From Cryptomeria japonica (lineage: Eukaryota; Streptophyta; Pinopsida; Cupressales; Cupressaceae): DNA of 62,000 bases. Numbering within the stretch: position 1 is the first letter of the stretch; the number at the start of each line of letters is the position of its first letter. The notes beneath the pieces were generated by a model. The model had not been told where the DNA came from. It ran no database searches and saw only the letters and a list, made by a program, of their open reading frames with translations. The position numbers and the translations under genes were made by a program. This document shows, piece by piece, positions 24,695-36,867 of the stretch. The DNA is taken from assembly GCF_030272615.1 (NCBI RefSeq), contig NC_081414.1:49693136-49755135 (forward strand), read 5' to 3'.

Positions 24695-26743
24695 ATGAGG
24701 GTCATTTCATGGTATGTCAGGGGATACAATACCCCTTACAAAGTTCAATTGATTCAGAGATGTCTTGATCAATCACATCCTAATTTGGTATTGTGGCAGT
24801 ATACTAAACTTAAATAAAAGGATTTTTCTTCTTTCTCAAGTAAAGTTTATTTTTAGAAATGTTTGTTTATGGAGGCTAAGGGGGCTTCAAGAGGCCTAGG
24901 GGTGTTATGGAAAGATTCAACCATGATTATGCAATTAATCAGACAAGAGAAGCATTGGCAATGGATTAAATTGTTTTCAAAGCCATTGAACACTTTTTTC
25001 TTTTTTATCAATATGTATGGGCCTACTAGTACTTTGGGTAAAAGAGAGATTTGACAAACCCTTTCGAAGGTGATGAGTGATCATGAATCATAAGTCTAAT
25101 TTCTAGGGGGACTTTAATGCTAACCTTCATTCTTCTGATAAAAGGGGTGGATCTTGTTGGTATGGGTAGGTGTAGAAAGACTTTGATGACTTTGTCTTGG
25201 TAAATGGATTGATGGAAATCAACTTTAAGAAGGATGATTATACCTGGAAAAATAAGAGACAAGGGTTCCTCAACATTGTGCAGAAAAAATAGACCGATTT
25301 TTTGTGGTAGGCAGGAGGGGTGAGTTCAAATTGATTTTTGAATCGGAGTTCCTTCCGATAATTGGTTCAAACCACTATCCTATTTGTTCAACCCTTCAAG
25401 TGGATATGGCCCCTCCTAGATGCCCTTTTAAATTTGAAAAAATATGTATGAGGGTGGAAGGATTTAAGGAGTTAGTGGCTGGATGGTGACAAACTGCCCC
25501 GGCTAGGCATGGAAATAAGGCTTTTATTTTCTTTAAAATGCTTTTGCATCTAAAGGAAAACTTTAAGTAGTGGAATCTGGAGCATTTCATGAATATTTTC
25601 CTAGAGAAGCTTTAGTTGGAAGTTGAGTTGGAGAGCCTTCACTCCAAAATTATTCGTGATGAAATGGGGGAAGTTGAGTTTACTGAAGAAAAGGTGTTAA
25701 ATAAAAGGTTCTCTGAGATCTTAGCTAGAGAGGATATTTTTTGGTGCCATAAATATAGAGAGACTTGGCTAAAGGAGGGTGACTGTAATACTATTTTTTT
25801 CACAACTTAGTTAGAGCAAGATGATCGATCAATAAGATCTTCTCAATTCAAAATTCTAGAGGACATGTGCTTCGGGATCCACAAGATATTGATAGGGAGG
25901 CCATCAATTACTTTTATGGTCTTCTCAATGGTAATGTCCGTAAATATGACATTGGGGATGTGATTTGGGATGTGATTCTGTATTGTATCTTTAAGGAATA
26001 GAATTTGATGTTGATGAAACCGATTAAGATAGAGGAAGTAAGAAGGGATTTATTCTCATTGAGAGGCAAAAAAGTCCATGGGCTGGATGAGTTTCTTGCT
26101 ATCTTCTTTTAGAAACTATGGGATATTTTTGTTAAGGACTTATGGGAGGTGGTGGAAGAATCGTAGAGTAAGGCTTATTGCTTAAATATTTAAATAATAT
26201 CTTCATTGCTCTTATTCCCCCAAAAAATGAAACCAAATTTTTTGATGATTTCGTGCAGGTATCTCCTTGTGCAACACAATCCATAAGGTCATCTCCAAAG
26301 TTATTGCATATAGAATGAAATGTACTATTGTCTCGATTGTCTATGAGGAGAAAAGTGGCTTCTCTCCAAATAGATTGATATTGAAATGTATTATTATAAC
26401 ACATGAGGCTATTCATTCTACTAGGATTGCCAGGATGGATCATTTGTTAGTTAAATTAGATATTAGAAAAGCATATGATTTGATGAACTAAAGCTTTTTA
26501 TCAAGGGTTTTGGAGAAGTTTGGCTTTAGTAGGGGTTGGGTGAAATTGATTAGCAATTGTATATGTTCTCCAAGGTTTTTTAGTTTTAGTGAATGGGAGT
26601 TTGTAGGGTTTATTTGAGTCTCAAAAGGGTCTAAGATAAGGGGATCCTATTTCCCCCTTTCTTTTCATTATCATGGTAGAAGTGTTGGGAAGGCTCATTA
26701 CTAAGAAATAGGTGGTTGGTTTCTGGAGTGGAGTTAAGATTAC
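24695..26743 (+). pseudogene. LINE ORF2, endonuclease and N-terminal reverse transcriptase
   Basis: The ATG at 24695 begins MRVISWYVRGYNTPYKVQLI, the start of an APE-type endonuclease (usual form W-N-x-R-G). Downstream fragments follow the family order: GASRGLGVLWKDST, FFINMYGPTSTLGK (NVYGP motif), then DYTWKNKRQG and LPIIGSNHYPI (SDHxP-like). The RT begins near 26260 (NTIHKVISKVIAYRMK) and includes DHLLVKLDIRKAYDLMN and LRQGDPISPF-like text near 26630. Many stops and shifts break the frame. It ends at GVKIT where the DNA transposon enters (26743) and continues at 52941 in the same frame. Confidence 0.75.
26740..26743. other. Target-site duplication, left copy (TTAC)
   Basis: TTAC precedes GGGTAAG, and the same TTAC follows CTTACCC at 52937-52940. 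With one copy and the insertion removed, the LINE reads V-K-I-T-R-G-L-H without a frame change. Confidence 0.85.
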
Positions 26744-26782
26744 GGGTAAGTGCACCAAGATTGTGAATAGAAAAGTGGCCAC
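26744..26782 (+). repeat. Left terminal inverted repeat of the DNA transposon
   Basis: 39 bases from GGGTAAGTG to GTGGCCAC. The first 18 match the right end perfectly. The right copy is 10 bases longer in its G/T-rich middle. Confidence 0.85.
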
Positions 26783-26802
26783 ATGCAAAAAATGAAAATT
26801 TT

Positions 26803-26986
26803 CATAACCCCTGCATGTTCTATGAAATTAAAAAATGTGCTAGGCTTGGTAGCCAAAAATAATATAAATAAATAAAAAGTTCCTCAAAACCCGTACACGT
26901 TTTGAGGAACATTAATAAAAAAACAAAAAGTTCCTCAAAACCCGTAAGCGTTTTGAGGAACATTATATTTCCTCACACCTGCAGGT
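26803..26986. repeat. Left subterminal palindromes of the DNA transposon
   Basis: Four palindromes: an imperfect one at 26803-26824 (around CCCTGCATG); two 32-base hairpins with perfect outer arms GTTCCTCAAAAC/GTTTTGAGGAAC at 26879-26910 and 26930-26961; and ACCTGCAGGT at 26977-26986. The centres of the hairpins read CCGTACAC/CCGTAAGC. Similar palindromes lie at the other end. They are probable transposase-binding sites (inference). Confidence 0.7.
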
Positions 26987-27091
26987 TTTGGCCATTTTCA
27001 ATGCCAAAAACCATGGAACAACAACTCAAAGAAGCAAAAAAAATTTAGAGCATGTTTTGCATTTTTTTGGCATTTTGAGCAATTTCCAACA

Positions 27092-29978
27092 ATGCCACCC
27101 CGTCAGACAGGTAAGATTTCATTGTTTTGATTATTTTTGTTTGAATTTTAATTGAAGTAGGGTTTTTTAATTGATTTAAGTTTTTTTTTCAATTTGATGT
27201 TAGATTCTACAAGCAATCCCCAAAAATGAAATAGACAACAAAGATCTCCTCATGCACAAGCAACACAAGCAAACCCTGTAAACATTGCACATGAGAAACA
27301 AGAAAACCCTCAAGATGTTTCTACACAATCACAAAATCCTCAAAATGTTGCTCCTTAAGAACCACCGCCACCCCTAAACTCTCCACGTCCTCCACTAGAT
27401 CGTGTAGATGCGACACAAGAGGATCTCATCAATCGCCTTACACAAAATAGTGCCCAAATTTATATATTGGTGAATAGGTTGAGGTCCTCTAGTCTTGAGC
27501 ACCACTCAACCCTCACCACAAACTAGAAAGAATGGCCAAAAGTGCAAATGAGGTATCTAGGGAGGTTAGGAAATGTGGTTCATGGAGGGATAGATGTCGA
27601 ACATTTTATGTAGATGGGTTGTCATATGATCAAGTTAAAAAAGGCATACTTAAAGGTGACATATATGCTCTTTTCACCAATCCTATTACTAGTAACATCC
27701 TAGAAGAAAATATGTCTTAGTTTCCTATACATTGGTGTGTTCATGCTAGGCTGAAAGAAGCTTTTTGGGATAGGTGGTATATGGTCTTTGACCAACCACC
27801 TTGTAATAATTGGGAGGTGCCTCCATATTTTATGAGAAAGTTGTATTGTGAGTTTATCCTCGGCGAGAAGTCGAATTACTTTGACATGGACGACAATTTC
27901 AGGGTAGAGGGAGAGGCTCTGCGTAGGATAGACCAACGACCCATAGAGTGGTACAACCACAACATAGGAGGCGTAGAGATCCTAAACCCATGGTTCATGT
28001 AATTGTCCCTATATCCTTGAAAGAGTCTATGGAGTTACAAACTCTTCAGGCAGCTGCATCATTAATTGATGTCATTGTTCAACATGGCACACAATTGGTC
28101 AAAGCAGAGGATGTACTAGCACCTGTGACACCTCCTTCATCAGCGACACCTCCTTCATCAACATCATCTCATGCATCATTTGGCACGGCCCAACCCATTC
28201 AACATATGTGCGCCACTTGCCAGGGTGTATGTTCTCATGTAGACATTGACGTGAATGAGAATGGTTTGACATCTCATTCATATACATGTTGCGGGAGTAG
28301 ATGCCATGCTTCCACTATAGAGGATATGGCCCTCACCACAGATTTGCTGAGTATGTTGTTCTCCCGCGATCATACACATGTGCGTTTAATTTTTTTAATG
28401 AGATGTTATCAATTAAGTGACTAAATCAAATAAAAAGAAATGAATTTTTATTTTTAGAGAAATTTAAAGTGACATAAATAAAATGCATTGCAGGGTGCAG
28501 TGGGTGGTGGGAGTACACCATGTACTTTTCAGTCGACTCCACATTCACGAGTAGTTTCGCCACCGGAGGTAAAGATTTGTAAATTTGTTAAAACTATAAT
28601 AATACATTGGTTTCGAAATATCTTTTATTAATATATATGTATCATTACTTGGTGTTTTATAGGGCTTATCAAGGGCTGAGATGTCCCAACTTGATGATTG
28701 ATCATGCTTTCGGCCATTGAATTTGGCCTAGATAGATTTGTAGTATCATTTAGATTTAGATATTTTTTACTTAGGTGATATATTAAATACATGCTATTTT
28801 CCCTTGTGTTAATTTTTTTTCTGTTAGTTTACCCCACCCACCTCGAGGACATCTCGTGTGAGAAAGCCATCCTCCAACACTTCAAGGCAGAAAAATATAT
28901 CCTCCCGGACACCCAAACGACAAAAGGTAATTCAGTACAGTTTAAATTCATTTGTTGAAATTTATTATGATTAAACATGTATACGTAGATATTGATAAAT
29001 GCACTTAATTTATTTGTTCTATATACATAAACAAATGGGGTTTACAAAATTAATGAATGCACTTGATGTTGATGAGTTTTAGCAGAGGGAAGAGGCAATA
29101 TCTTCATATTCACTTTGGATTGCATTCTTGCTTGTTCAAAATATCTAAATCCTTTTATATCTATATCATATGTTATCATTTTTCATATAGGAAATGGTAA
29201 TAGCTACATCGGATTTGACTATGCCTCCTAAGGTTACATGAGAAGTATCTGAGGCTCCGGTGTGCATTTGTTCTACATATGTTAAACATGTTTTTTTAGA
29301 AATAAGTACACTCATTTTTTAGTTTTTTATCTAGTTTGTCAACAACTTTGGGTTATTAACTTGTATTAATTATCTTTAACCTATTACAACCCCCTTCCAA
29401 ACTTCCTACTGATGCTCTACCATTCCATTTCATTAGAAGTCCTACATGTCAAAGATGGGGTCCAGCATGACAGAGGGAAGAGGTATTTTTGTCTTAGATC
29501 AACTCGTTTTCACTAAGTGCACAAAAAAGTTGAAACCCTCTTGTTAACTCCTTTTGGATCACTTACCATGGATATAGGAAATGATCATAACTGATTCATC
29601 TGTGACTTTGCCTCCTACGACCATAGGACATCCATTTGAGGCTCCGATATGCTTTTGTTTTTTAGTATATTCATTTTTAGTTATTTTGTGTTTTTTGATA
29701 TATATGTTATTAACTTGTATTAATGTTTTTTTACCAATTGCAACCCCCTTTAGGACTTCCCACGGATCCTCAGCCTCACTCAATTGCAGAAGAAAGAGAT
29801 GAGGTAATCAACATTTCAACTTCAAACAATTTAGAGTTCAATATTTAGTTATTTTGATGTTATATTGAAAAAATATATCTGATTCGACATTTGAATTGTC
29901 CTTGTGCAACCACCTAAAGAGCCACGTACTGCTTCGAAGAGGATCATTTTTTATGATCACCACAGTCATAGATACTGA
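27092..29978 (+). pseudogene. DNA transposon gene 1, multi-exon, function unknown
   Basis: Exon 1 is 27092-27110 (MPPRQT, then GTAAGA). Exon 2 starts 27204 and is coding to about 28375, with stops at 27229 and 27357, a shift near 27530 and another near 27960. Its best conserved-looking core is SREVRKCGSWRDRCRTFYVD, with YDQVKKGILKGDIYALFTNP and AFWDRWYMVFDQPP. A later part is CATCQGVCSHVDIDVNENG. Small phase-0 exons follow: 28494-28568, 28828-28926 (basic, SSRTPKRQK), 29191-29259, 29578-29646, and a last segment ending at a TGA at 29976-29978. Splice sites are consensus except a lost donor at 29647 and weak acceptors near 29400 and 29900. I do not recognise a domain. A DNA-binding or accessory protein would fit its place in a two-gene transposon. 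Confidence 0.5.
29191..29803 (+). repeat. Tandem duplication of a two-exon segment in gene 1
   Basis: The exon at 29191-29259 (EMVIATSDLTMPPKVT...EAP) and the exon at 29578-29646 (EMIITDSSVTLPPTTIGHP...EAP) are both 69 bases and clearly homologous. Each is followed by an exon starting LPTD (about 29402 and 29756). The period is about 387 bases, and flanking intron text (TATTAATTATCTTTAACC / TATTAATGTTTTTTTACC) is also repeated. Confidence 0.75.
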
Positions 29979-30446
29979 TAGAGACATATAGTTCTAGTTT
30001 TGGTCATTGAAGGACCAATATTTGTATATATTCGATATTTTTGTAAGTATATATCGACTTTGACAGACATGACACATGCCACATTTTTGTAACTATTATT
30101 GATTTGGCATCTATGCCATTTTTTGATACGTACACGATTATTGTTCATTTTGATATATATGAAACTTGATATTCAATCAAATTTATTTATTTTATGCAAA
30201 TATTCGATCTAATTTGTTCATTGATATATATGAAAGTTGATATTTGATTCATTTTGATATATGTGAAACTTGATATTCTTGAAACTTAGTTATTTGCAAT
30301 TGAAATGTGATCAAACTTGTTCATTATGTATATGTCTTGAAATGTGATCCAATTTGTTTATTACATGTAACTCATATGGTGTATAATTTTAAAATAGGTT
30401 TCTCATATTGTGTATACCCACGTACCCAAGTACCGACACCAATAAT
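29979..30446. other. AT-rich degenerate repeats after gene 1
   Basis: Several variants of TTGATATATATGAAACTTGA and AATGTGATCNAATTTGTTCA occur between 30130 and 30370. No gene is seen. It may contain the gene 1 polyadenylation region. Confidence 0.5.
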
Positions 30447-31420
30447 GCTCTGAGATATCGCCCTCCAAAAATCGCTCCCCGATTTGGCTTAGTGTAACTT
30501 AGGAACACTTCAGTTTGGTGTGCTCTAGAATGTTAGAGATACTCTGTGGGAAAAATGAGGTGATCACTAGCATTTACCCAGCCAACCAAAGCTAATGGAG
30601 CAGATGGTTTGGTGCCACAATGAACGGTTTGAAAGATGCATAATTATGCAACTTTCAACTGAGCAACAATGCAACTTTTGGCATCAATCGAGATCGGGTC
30701 GCCAAATGAAAACCAAGTGGAATCTCACAAAACTGAGATAATATGTTGTAGGCCTTGGTAAGATGGTTCTTTTTTACCTCACGACTCGCCGATACCCCTC
30801 ACAAGCTTTGAGATATCGCCCTCCAAAAACTGCTTCTCGATTTGGCTTAGTGCACCTTAGGAACACTTCGGTCCGGTGTGCTCCAGAATGTTAGAGCTAC
30901 TCTGTGGGAGAAATGATGTCATCACTAGAATTTACCTAGCCAACCAGAGCTAATGGTGTAGACTATTTGGTTCCATGATGAACAGTTTGAAAGAGGCACG
31001 GTTATGCACTTTTCAATTGAGCAACAATGCAACTTTTGGCATCAACAGAGATCGGGTCGCCACATGAAAACCAAGTGGAATCTCCCAAAACTGAGATACG
31101 CTGTTGTAGGCATTGGTAATATGGTCCTTTTTCACCTCATGGATCACTAATACCCCTCATGAGCTCTGAGATATCACCCTCCAAAAATCACTTCCCGATT
31201 TGGCTTAGTGCACCTTTGGAACACTTCGGTCTGGCGTGCTCCAAAATGTTAGAGCTACTCCATGGGAAAAAAGAGGTTGTCACTAGTGTTTACCCAGCCA
31301 ACCAGAGCTAATGGTGCATACGGTTTGGTGCCATGATGAATGATTTGAAAGATACACAATTACGCAACTTTCAACTGAGCAACAATGCAACTTTTGGCAT
31401 CAACTGAGATTGGGTCGCCA
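30447..31420. repeat. 358-base tandem repeat, about 2.7 copies
   Basis: Copies start at 30447, 30805 and 31163 with GCTCTGAGATATCGCCCTCC. The two full spacings are both 358 bases, and the third copy breaks off near GGGTCGCCAAAT at 31420. Internal words such as CCCAGCCAACCAGAGCTAAT and GCATCAACTGAGATCGGGTC recur in each. It lies between the convergent genes of the DNA transposon. Confidence 0.9.
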
Positions 31421-32450
31421 AATCTCTGTTCGTTCTTCATGGGAATGAACCACCACCACCAACACGTCCAGTTGGGTGGGTATACCCAAGGAATGATGGT
31501 CCAGGTTTGGCTCCTCGCTCGTTGGAACACTCATCAACATACCCTACCAACAGTGTCCCTTAGGTGCCCTAAGTGTGCAAAAGGGACAAACTTTGCTAGG
31601 GTATTTCTCTCAATCTGGGGCACCTATATATGATTCGTTTGACGCTGCAGTATCAATGTCAAGACTAAATGGCTTATGAAGCCTTACAAATATGTCAAGA
31701 CTGATCCAAATAGCCCATTTCCACTATCTAAAAGCCTATTCAACCTAGATAGACCTATTTGACCAACTTTGACCATTAGGGCCTAATAGGCCTATGAAGT
31801 ACATTTGTGGCTCAAATGGCCTTACATCAACATAAAATTGAAAAAACCACATAAAACAAACATGAAAACATTAACCATGGCCTTAGTAGAGCCTTATTAC
31901 ATTGATTATAAAGATTTTGGCCTTGTAGGCCTCTTGGGACTACAAACGAGGACTTTCTCAAACACACCCCTCCAAGCACTTCACAACTCCAACAATGGAT
32001 CAAACACCTTTCATATGATTTGTACAAACTCCCGCAACCATAAAAATACCCTCTCATTCAAATATTTCACCCAGACCAACATATGGTACCTTGTATGCAC
32101 TATGCCAAATTTTAGGACAGTCAATATAAAATGCACAAAATGAATTAAAGGAACCTCAAATTAGTGCCAAATTAAAGTTAAAACATTGCCCTATCACTTA
32201 CAAAAATAATCAGATCAAAATATGTTATGAAAAGAAAGTTACAACAGTTGAAAGTTCTGATTTTAGGCCAAAATTGCAGAAGAACCAATGTATTTTAACT
32301 TGTACATGAGTATTTAAACTTGTCTAATGCCTATTTGGGCTCTCAAATGGTACATGGGTATTTAAACTTGTCTAATTGCAGAAAACCCATTTTATTTATA
32401 ATCAAATGGTGCAAATTTGGGCTCTCAAAATTTGCAAATCAGCCCCATGG
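31421..32450. other. Non-coding stretch between the tandem repeat and transposase end
   Basis: No gene is recognised. Open frames at 31385-31633 and 31805-32143 show no family resemblance. Confidence 0.4.
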
Positions 32451-32720
32451 GGACGTTTATATATAAAACTTGGCATCTAATATGAATGATCAAGCTCATT
32501 ACTATTTATATACACAAAATTTTGCATCTAAATATGCACATTACAACTAATTATTGTTTTTATATACAATATTTAGCATCTAAATGTGCACATTACATCT
32601 CATTAATTTTTTTATATACAAAATTTGACATCTACATATGCACATTATAGCTCATATGCACATTACAACTCATATGCACATTACAACTCATATGCATATT
32701 ACAACTCATATACATGTAGA
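32450..32720. repeat. Nested short repeats: about 55-base then 18-base units
   Basis: Four diverged units of the type TTTATATACAAAATTTGCAT + CTAAATATGCACATTACA lie at 32455-32640. They pass into four tandem copies of the 18-mer CATATGCACATTACAACT (about 32636-32707). An open frame through them (YAHYNS repeats) is a by-product. Confidence 0.75.
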
Positions 32721-32824
32721 GCACCTCCAAAAAAGAGAAGTTACAACATTTCACAAAATATATATATAAAATTATCAAAATTATTCTACCATATTGTAAA
32801 ATTATTCTTCTAGATGGCCCAAAA

Positions 32825-35132
32825 TCAATCAAGTGAGCCTTCTGGATCAACTCTAACCCTTAGTGTCTCAAGTAGTGCCTCGTGGTAAGATTCATGAACT
32901 TTCCACAAATTATTGTTATGAGGTCTACCATGATATTTAATCAATTGAATATTTGTTGCAACAAGAAGCTTTGAGTAATGAAGAATATGTCTATGTGTCT
33001 CAAAGTCCTCAAACAACCGGGCATTAGAATTTTTGACAGGGTACCTGCATTTTATAGAAGGATAAGTTAATGGAAAAATTAATACAACGACTGATAAATA
33101 AGTGAGTTTAAGAGGTCTCAATGTAACTCGACACAACAACGGTACCTTCTAAGCCATGTCCCTATCACAACAATGGATCCTATTGGGTACTCAATACCCT
33201 CTCCATCAATGACTGTTGAAGTCAATTTCTTTTTGGCCTCAATACAATGACACAAAAAGTAATATGTTCCTTCTTCATTGTTCTCATCCACAATAACTGC
33301 ATAGACATGACTTGCATTTAATATAAGGATATAACTTGTTAATACCAAAATCAACATAAAGAACTAATAAATTGAGCTTAAAATTGATTTTACCCAAGTA
33401 ATAAATTGCAACCCTTTACCTAGTTCAACTAGGTCTGATACATGGTCAAAATCTACTGATGCTTCAATCTGGTTCATTAGTAGTGCTCTAGGAATTTGAT
33501 ATATATCTAGGGTTTGCAAATGTCTACAAGACCATTGGTCAACCCACTCTTTTGATTCACATTCATCCCACACAAAATACATACACGAAGAGAAAAAGCA
33601 TGCAATTTGTCTAGTATAAATAACTAGTGATGTTGCATTTGAACTTCTAAATGAATGCATGTCAGTTGATCCTATAAGTGTACAACAATCTAGATAGTTT
33701 TCAGTGTTATATTCATGTATTAACCAAAAATATCTAGAAACCATAGACTTACCTGCATTACCTGGCCCCATCGTAGAGTTACACCATTACACAATTGTTT
33801 CTGCATCTATTAACACTGCACCACCTTCATACTTCAATTCCTCTCTAGTAAAAGCTCTTTTCACACATGCTCTCGCACCATCATGTTCTCCCTTTACATG
33901 CCCTACCTCAGTGAAATTCCAAAAATGTTGCACACCACTTTTCACATGCATCCTAACACCACTTTTCACATGCATCCTAATCAACTAGTAGAACATCCTT
34001 GCATTCTTGAATTGTGTAGTGCAATTGTCCGACCATATTAAGTGTTGGTTGTATCTTATATTTCTTTCCCTTAAAATATCATAGAAGACTGTAAAGAATC
34101 CTTGCACAAACTCCGAGGAATGAGTATGATCATCGTTGATATAGAAGTGATATTCTCTTATAACCTTTTTATCCTCCTTGGTGCTATGATGTGCATGCAT
34201 GAATGCTATGTGGAACCCCCTTCCAGAAGTTAGGGTTGGGAGCTCGGGTCAAAAATTGTAACTTTTGTAGAGTAGTAATACATAGGTTGTACTTCATTTT
34301 GCGACTTTCGTGTATAATTCTTAGCAAAATCAATGACAGAGACAATAGTGCCGAGGGGGAAAGTGTCCTTACACAACTTGAATTGCTCTGAATCTAACCA
34401 CCTAGCTCTATGTGTGTGACCTATGTACTCATACACTAGTTTCTCTTGAAACATCTTCATAAAATCAGCTACGCATATATCCCTTTTCACTAACTCACAC
34501 CTCTTTAATTATTTTCCATCTTTAACACCATATGTGACTGACTTGTATTTTCTAATACAAACTAGTTCCTTACCAATTTCATGTGTGCTATCCAGATGTA
34601 GGCATTAGTGCAAATATTGCAAACCACCACATGTAGGACAAAAACCTCTCAAACACATCATCTTATAGTAAATGCAACCGTCATCTCATCTACATAGTAC
34701 ATTTGAAATAAATTCTCTCGGTGACTTAGGAGGTTCTTGTAGACCACATTCCTGCAAAACATCATTAGTATGCAAAGTACAACATATATAGTGATAAACA
34801 TCATAATGCATGAAAAATTCAACATGGACCCTACAACAACATGTAGTACGTGCATGACTAATCTTAACATAAAATGGTTTTGTCATCTCTAAAAATATGA
34901 CTAGTTTTAATCCGAGGAAAGCTTTGAAGAAACCTTTCACAAAATTGTGTTTGAGTCATATCTAAATAGTGTTTTGGACGTGGCTCATGATTTATAATTC
35001 CAATTCACCTTCTAACAACATCTCTTTGGTTGGGTGAAACCCTTGTGTTGTCATGCCAATATTTCTCAATTAATATTCTTAGTGCATCAACAACAACTTT
35101 TTCCTCTTTCATTAACATCAAATTCAAATGGT
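32825..35132 (-). pseudogene. DDE-type transposase of the DNA transposon, exons 2(part)-5
   Basis: Reading leftwards from the copia C junction, exon 2 continues 35132-33753. It shows EKYWHDNTRVSPNQRDVVRR-like text, a Cys-rich segment (CLRGFCPTCGGL), a first acidic motif VSVIDFAKNYTRKSQNEVQP (34340) and a second QHLIWSDNCTTQFKNARMFY (34010). Next come GHVKGEHDGARACVKRA (33890) and MGPGNA, then donor GTAAGT. Exons 3 (33689-33420), 4 (33296-33146) and 5 (33044-32825, TGA) join in matching phases (G|AT, G|TT, AG|G). Exon 3 has FRSSNATSLVIYTRQIACFF and WDECESKEWVDQW. The D...SDxCxxQFK...GHxKGxxDGxxAxxKR layout fits a family of DDE transposases found in plants and animals; I cannot name the superfamily. 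Exon 2 contains several stops and shifts and a 24-base duplication (RMHVKSGV twice). Confidence 0.75.
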
Positions 35133-35137
35133 ATATC

Positions 35138-35329
35138 TATTGGCATTTGCATGAAGATTGCATTAATGATATGTTATGTTGTCATTGATATCAATTAACC
35201 GGTAATGATATTGTTGATATTGTTGTAATATTGTTTTGTAATCGGTAGGAAGAGCTAAGTGAAAGAAACTGTAATCGGTATGTAAGTTTGTGGAGTGAAC
35301 CGATATTGCTATGCATTGGAGAGTTGAAT
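35138..35329 (+). repeat. Copia C 5' LTR, first part
   Basis: It matches 48916-49108 up to GAGAGTTGAAT, where copia D enters. Confidence 0.85.
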
Positions 35330-36499
35330 TGATGAATACTAAGAGGGGGGGGGGTGAATTAGTATGCCAAAAATCTCTGTACTTAAACACTTACATAGTC
35401 TGAATATAAACCGGTAAAACAGTCTAACAGACAGACCGGTTATCACACATGCAAACCAAAATGCGAATAAAGCATTCACCCACAAAAGCAATACAACCAT
35501 AACACAAGATATTTGATGTGGAAACCCAACTAGGAAAAACCACGGTGAGATGGAACTCACAAGTCACTATCTGCAGAATAGAAACCAGACCCATTAAGGT
35601 CTTACAATGTTCTTCACCAAAACAGATCTTGTTAGGAATCTCAATCTCTGTTAGGAGATAAGTCCGATTAAAGACTACCTTGTTAGAGGATTTTAGATTC
35701 ACAGAAGTGAACCACCTTGTTAGAGGATTTTACAAAGGCTTTGAGGCCTACCCGGTTAAGGGCTACAGACTTGTCAAAGATGTGAGTAATCAACAAGTGT
35801 TTGATCTATCTTATAGCACAGACTGCTTGGTTAGATCCAGTATAGCTCACTGCTAATACATTCTAGCATTACTTCAGTCTTCTCTTTCTCTTTCTGTTTA
35901 CACCTCGATCTTCTCAGATAAGATCGCTCTTACAACAACTCAACTACCACCTTAAACCCTAGCCACAACATAAACCCTTTCAACAACAGTTACAACAACT
36001 CAAAACCCTAGACATGATGTCCTTTTAAAGGAATCTGATTTCATGTCAGTCCAATAGGATTACATTACAATTTCCTAGGTTCAATGAATCTAGACATACT
36101 CAGTAACACGACACAAAAAGCACCGTCAGTGTGTCGGCACCGTCAATCAATCGGTGGGTTTGGTAACTCATCACAAAATGCTGGTTGGTAACTCATCACA
36201 GAGTATTACCGGTTCATACAAAATACTAGTTGCCGGTTTGGCAAAAATGAAGACCGGTAAGAATGTGTTATGCCGCTTTGCTCCCTTGTACCGGTTGAGA
36301 TCTACGAACCGCTTGGGGTTGTTATGCCACTTCAGACCGAGAAACACATTCTGCAAAATCATTAGTCTAAAGACTAGAATACAACATACCGGTTGGAACA
36401 AATACCGGTTGAGCTCTATCTCATACATATAAAGGGGATCTTAATACAAGTGTGTGTCCATCAATGACAATCACAACATAAACATCAAAAATGCCAACA
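35330..36499 (-). repeat. Copia D 3' LTR (left copy)
   Basis: 1170 bases. It includes a G run at 35344-35353 and GTGGAAACCCAACTAGGAAA near 35517. It matches 42048-43204 closely, with small indels. Confidence 0.9.
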
Positions 36500-36513
36500 A
36501 TCTCCCCCTTTGG
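36500..36513 (-). other. Copia D polypurine tract
   Basis: The minus strand reads AAAGGGGGAGATTG directly before TGTTGGCATT. Confidence 0.8.
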
Positions 36514-36867
36514 CATTGATGGCAACACTTAGGAAAATAAAATTTTGACATCTAAGTGCTTTACAACAAAAACTTGCCATTAACAAAATTGCTCCCCCTA
36601 AGCATATACACTATCCCTTAATCAACACAATGTATAGCAATTTTGCGTGCATAGCATAATCATTGAGACATCAGAGCATATAGCATATATCAAAATTTCA
36701 AAAACAGATACATCTCCCTATTTGTCTTCAAAATAGATAGAGTACTTCTCCCCCTGTATCAGAAGATCAAAATTTTAAAACCAAAAATAGATACTTCTCC
36801 CCCTTTGCCAACAATGACAAAGTACCGCTGAACAACCCTATTTCCATTTGATATATATAAAAAAAGT

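Noticed and set aside
27948-28424. An independent gene starting at 27948
   Set aside because: It continues the gene 1 reading after a frameshift and has no separate promoter or start context.
30447-31420. CRISPR-like array
   Set aside because: The unit is 358 bases without distinct spacers, and the setting is a plant nuclear genome.
32625-32813. Short open frame with YAHYNS repeats
   Set aside because: It is created by the 18-base tandem repeat (a multiple of three).
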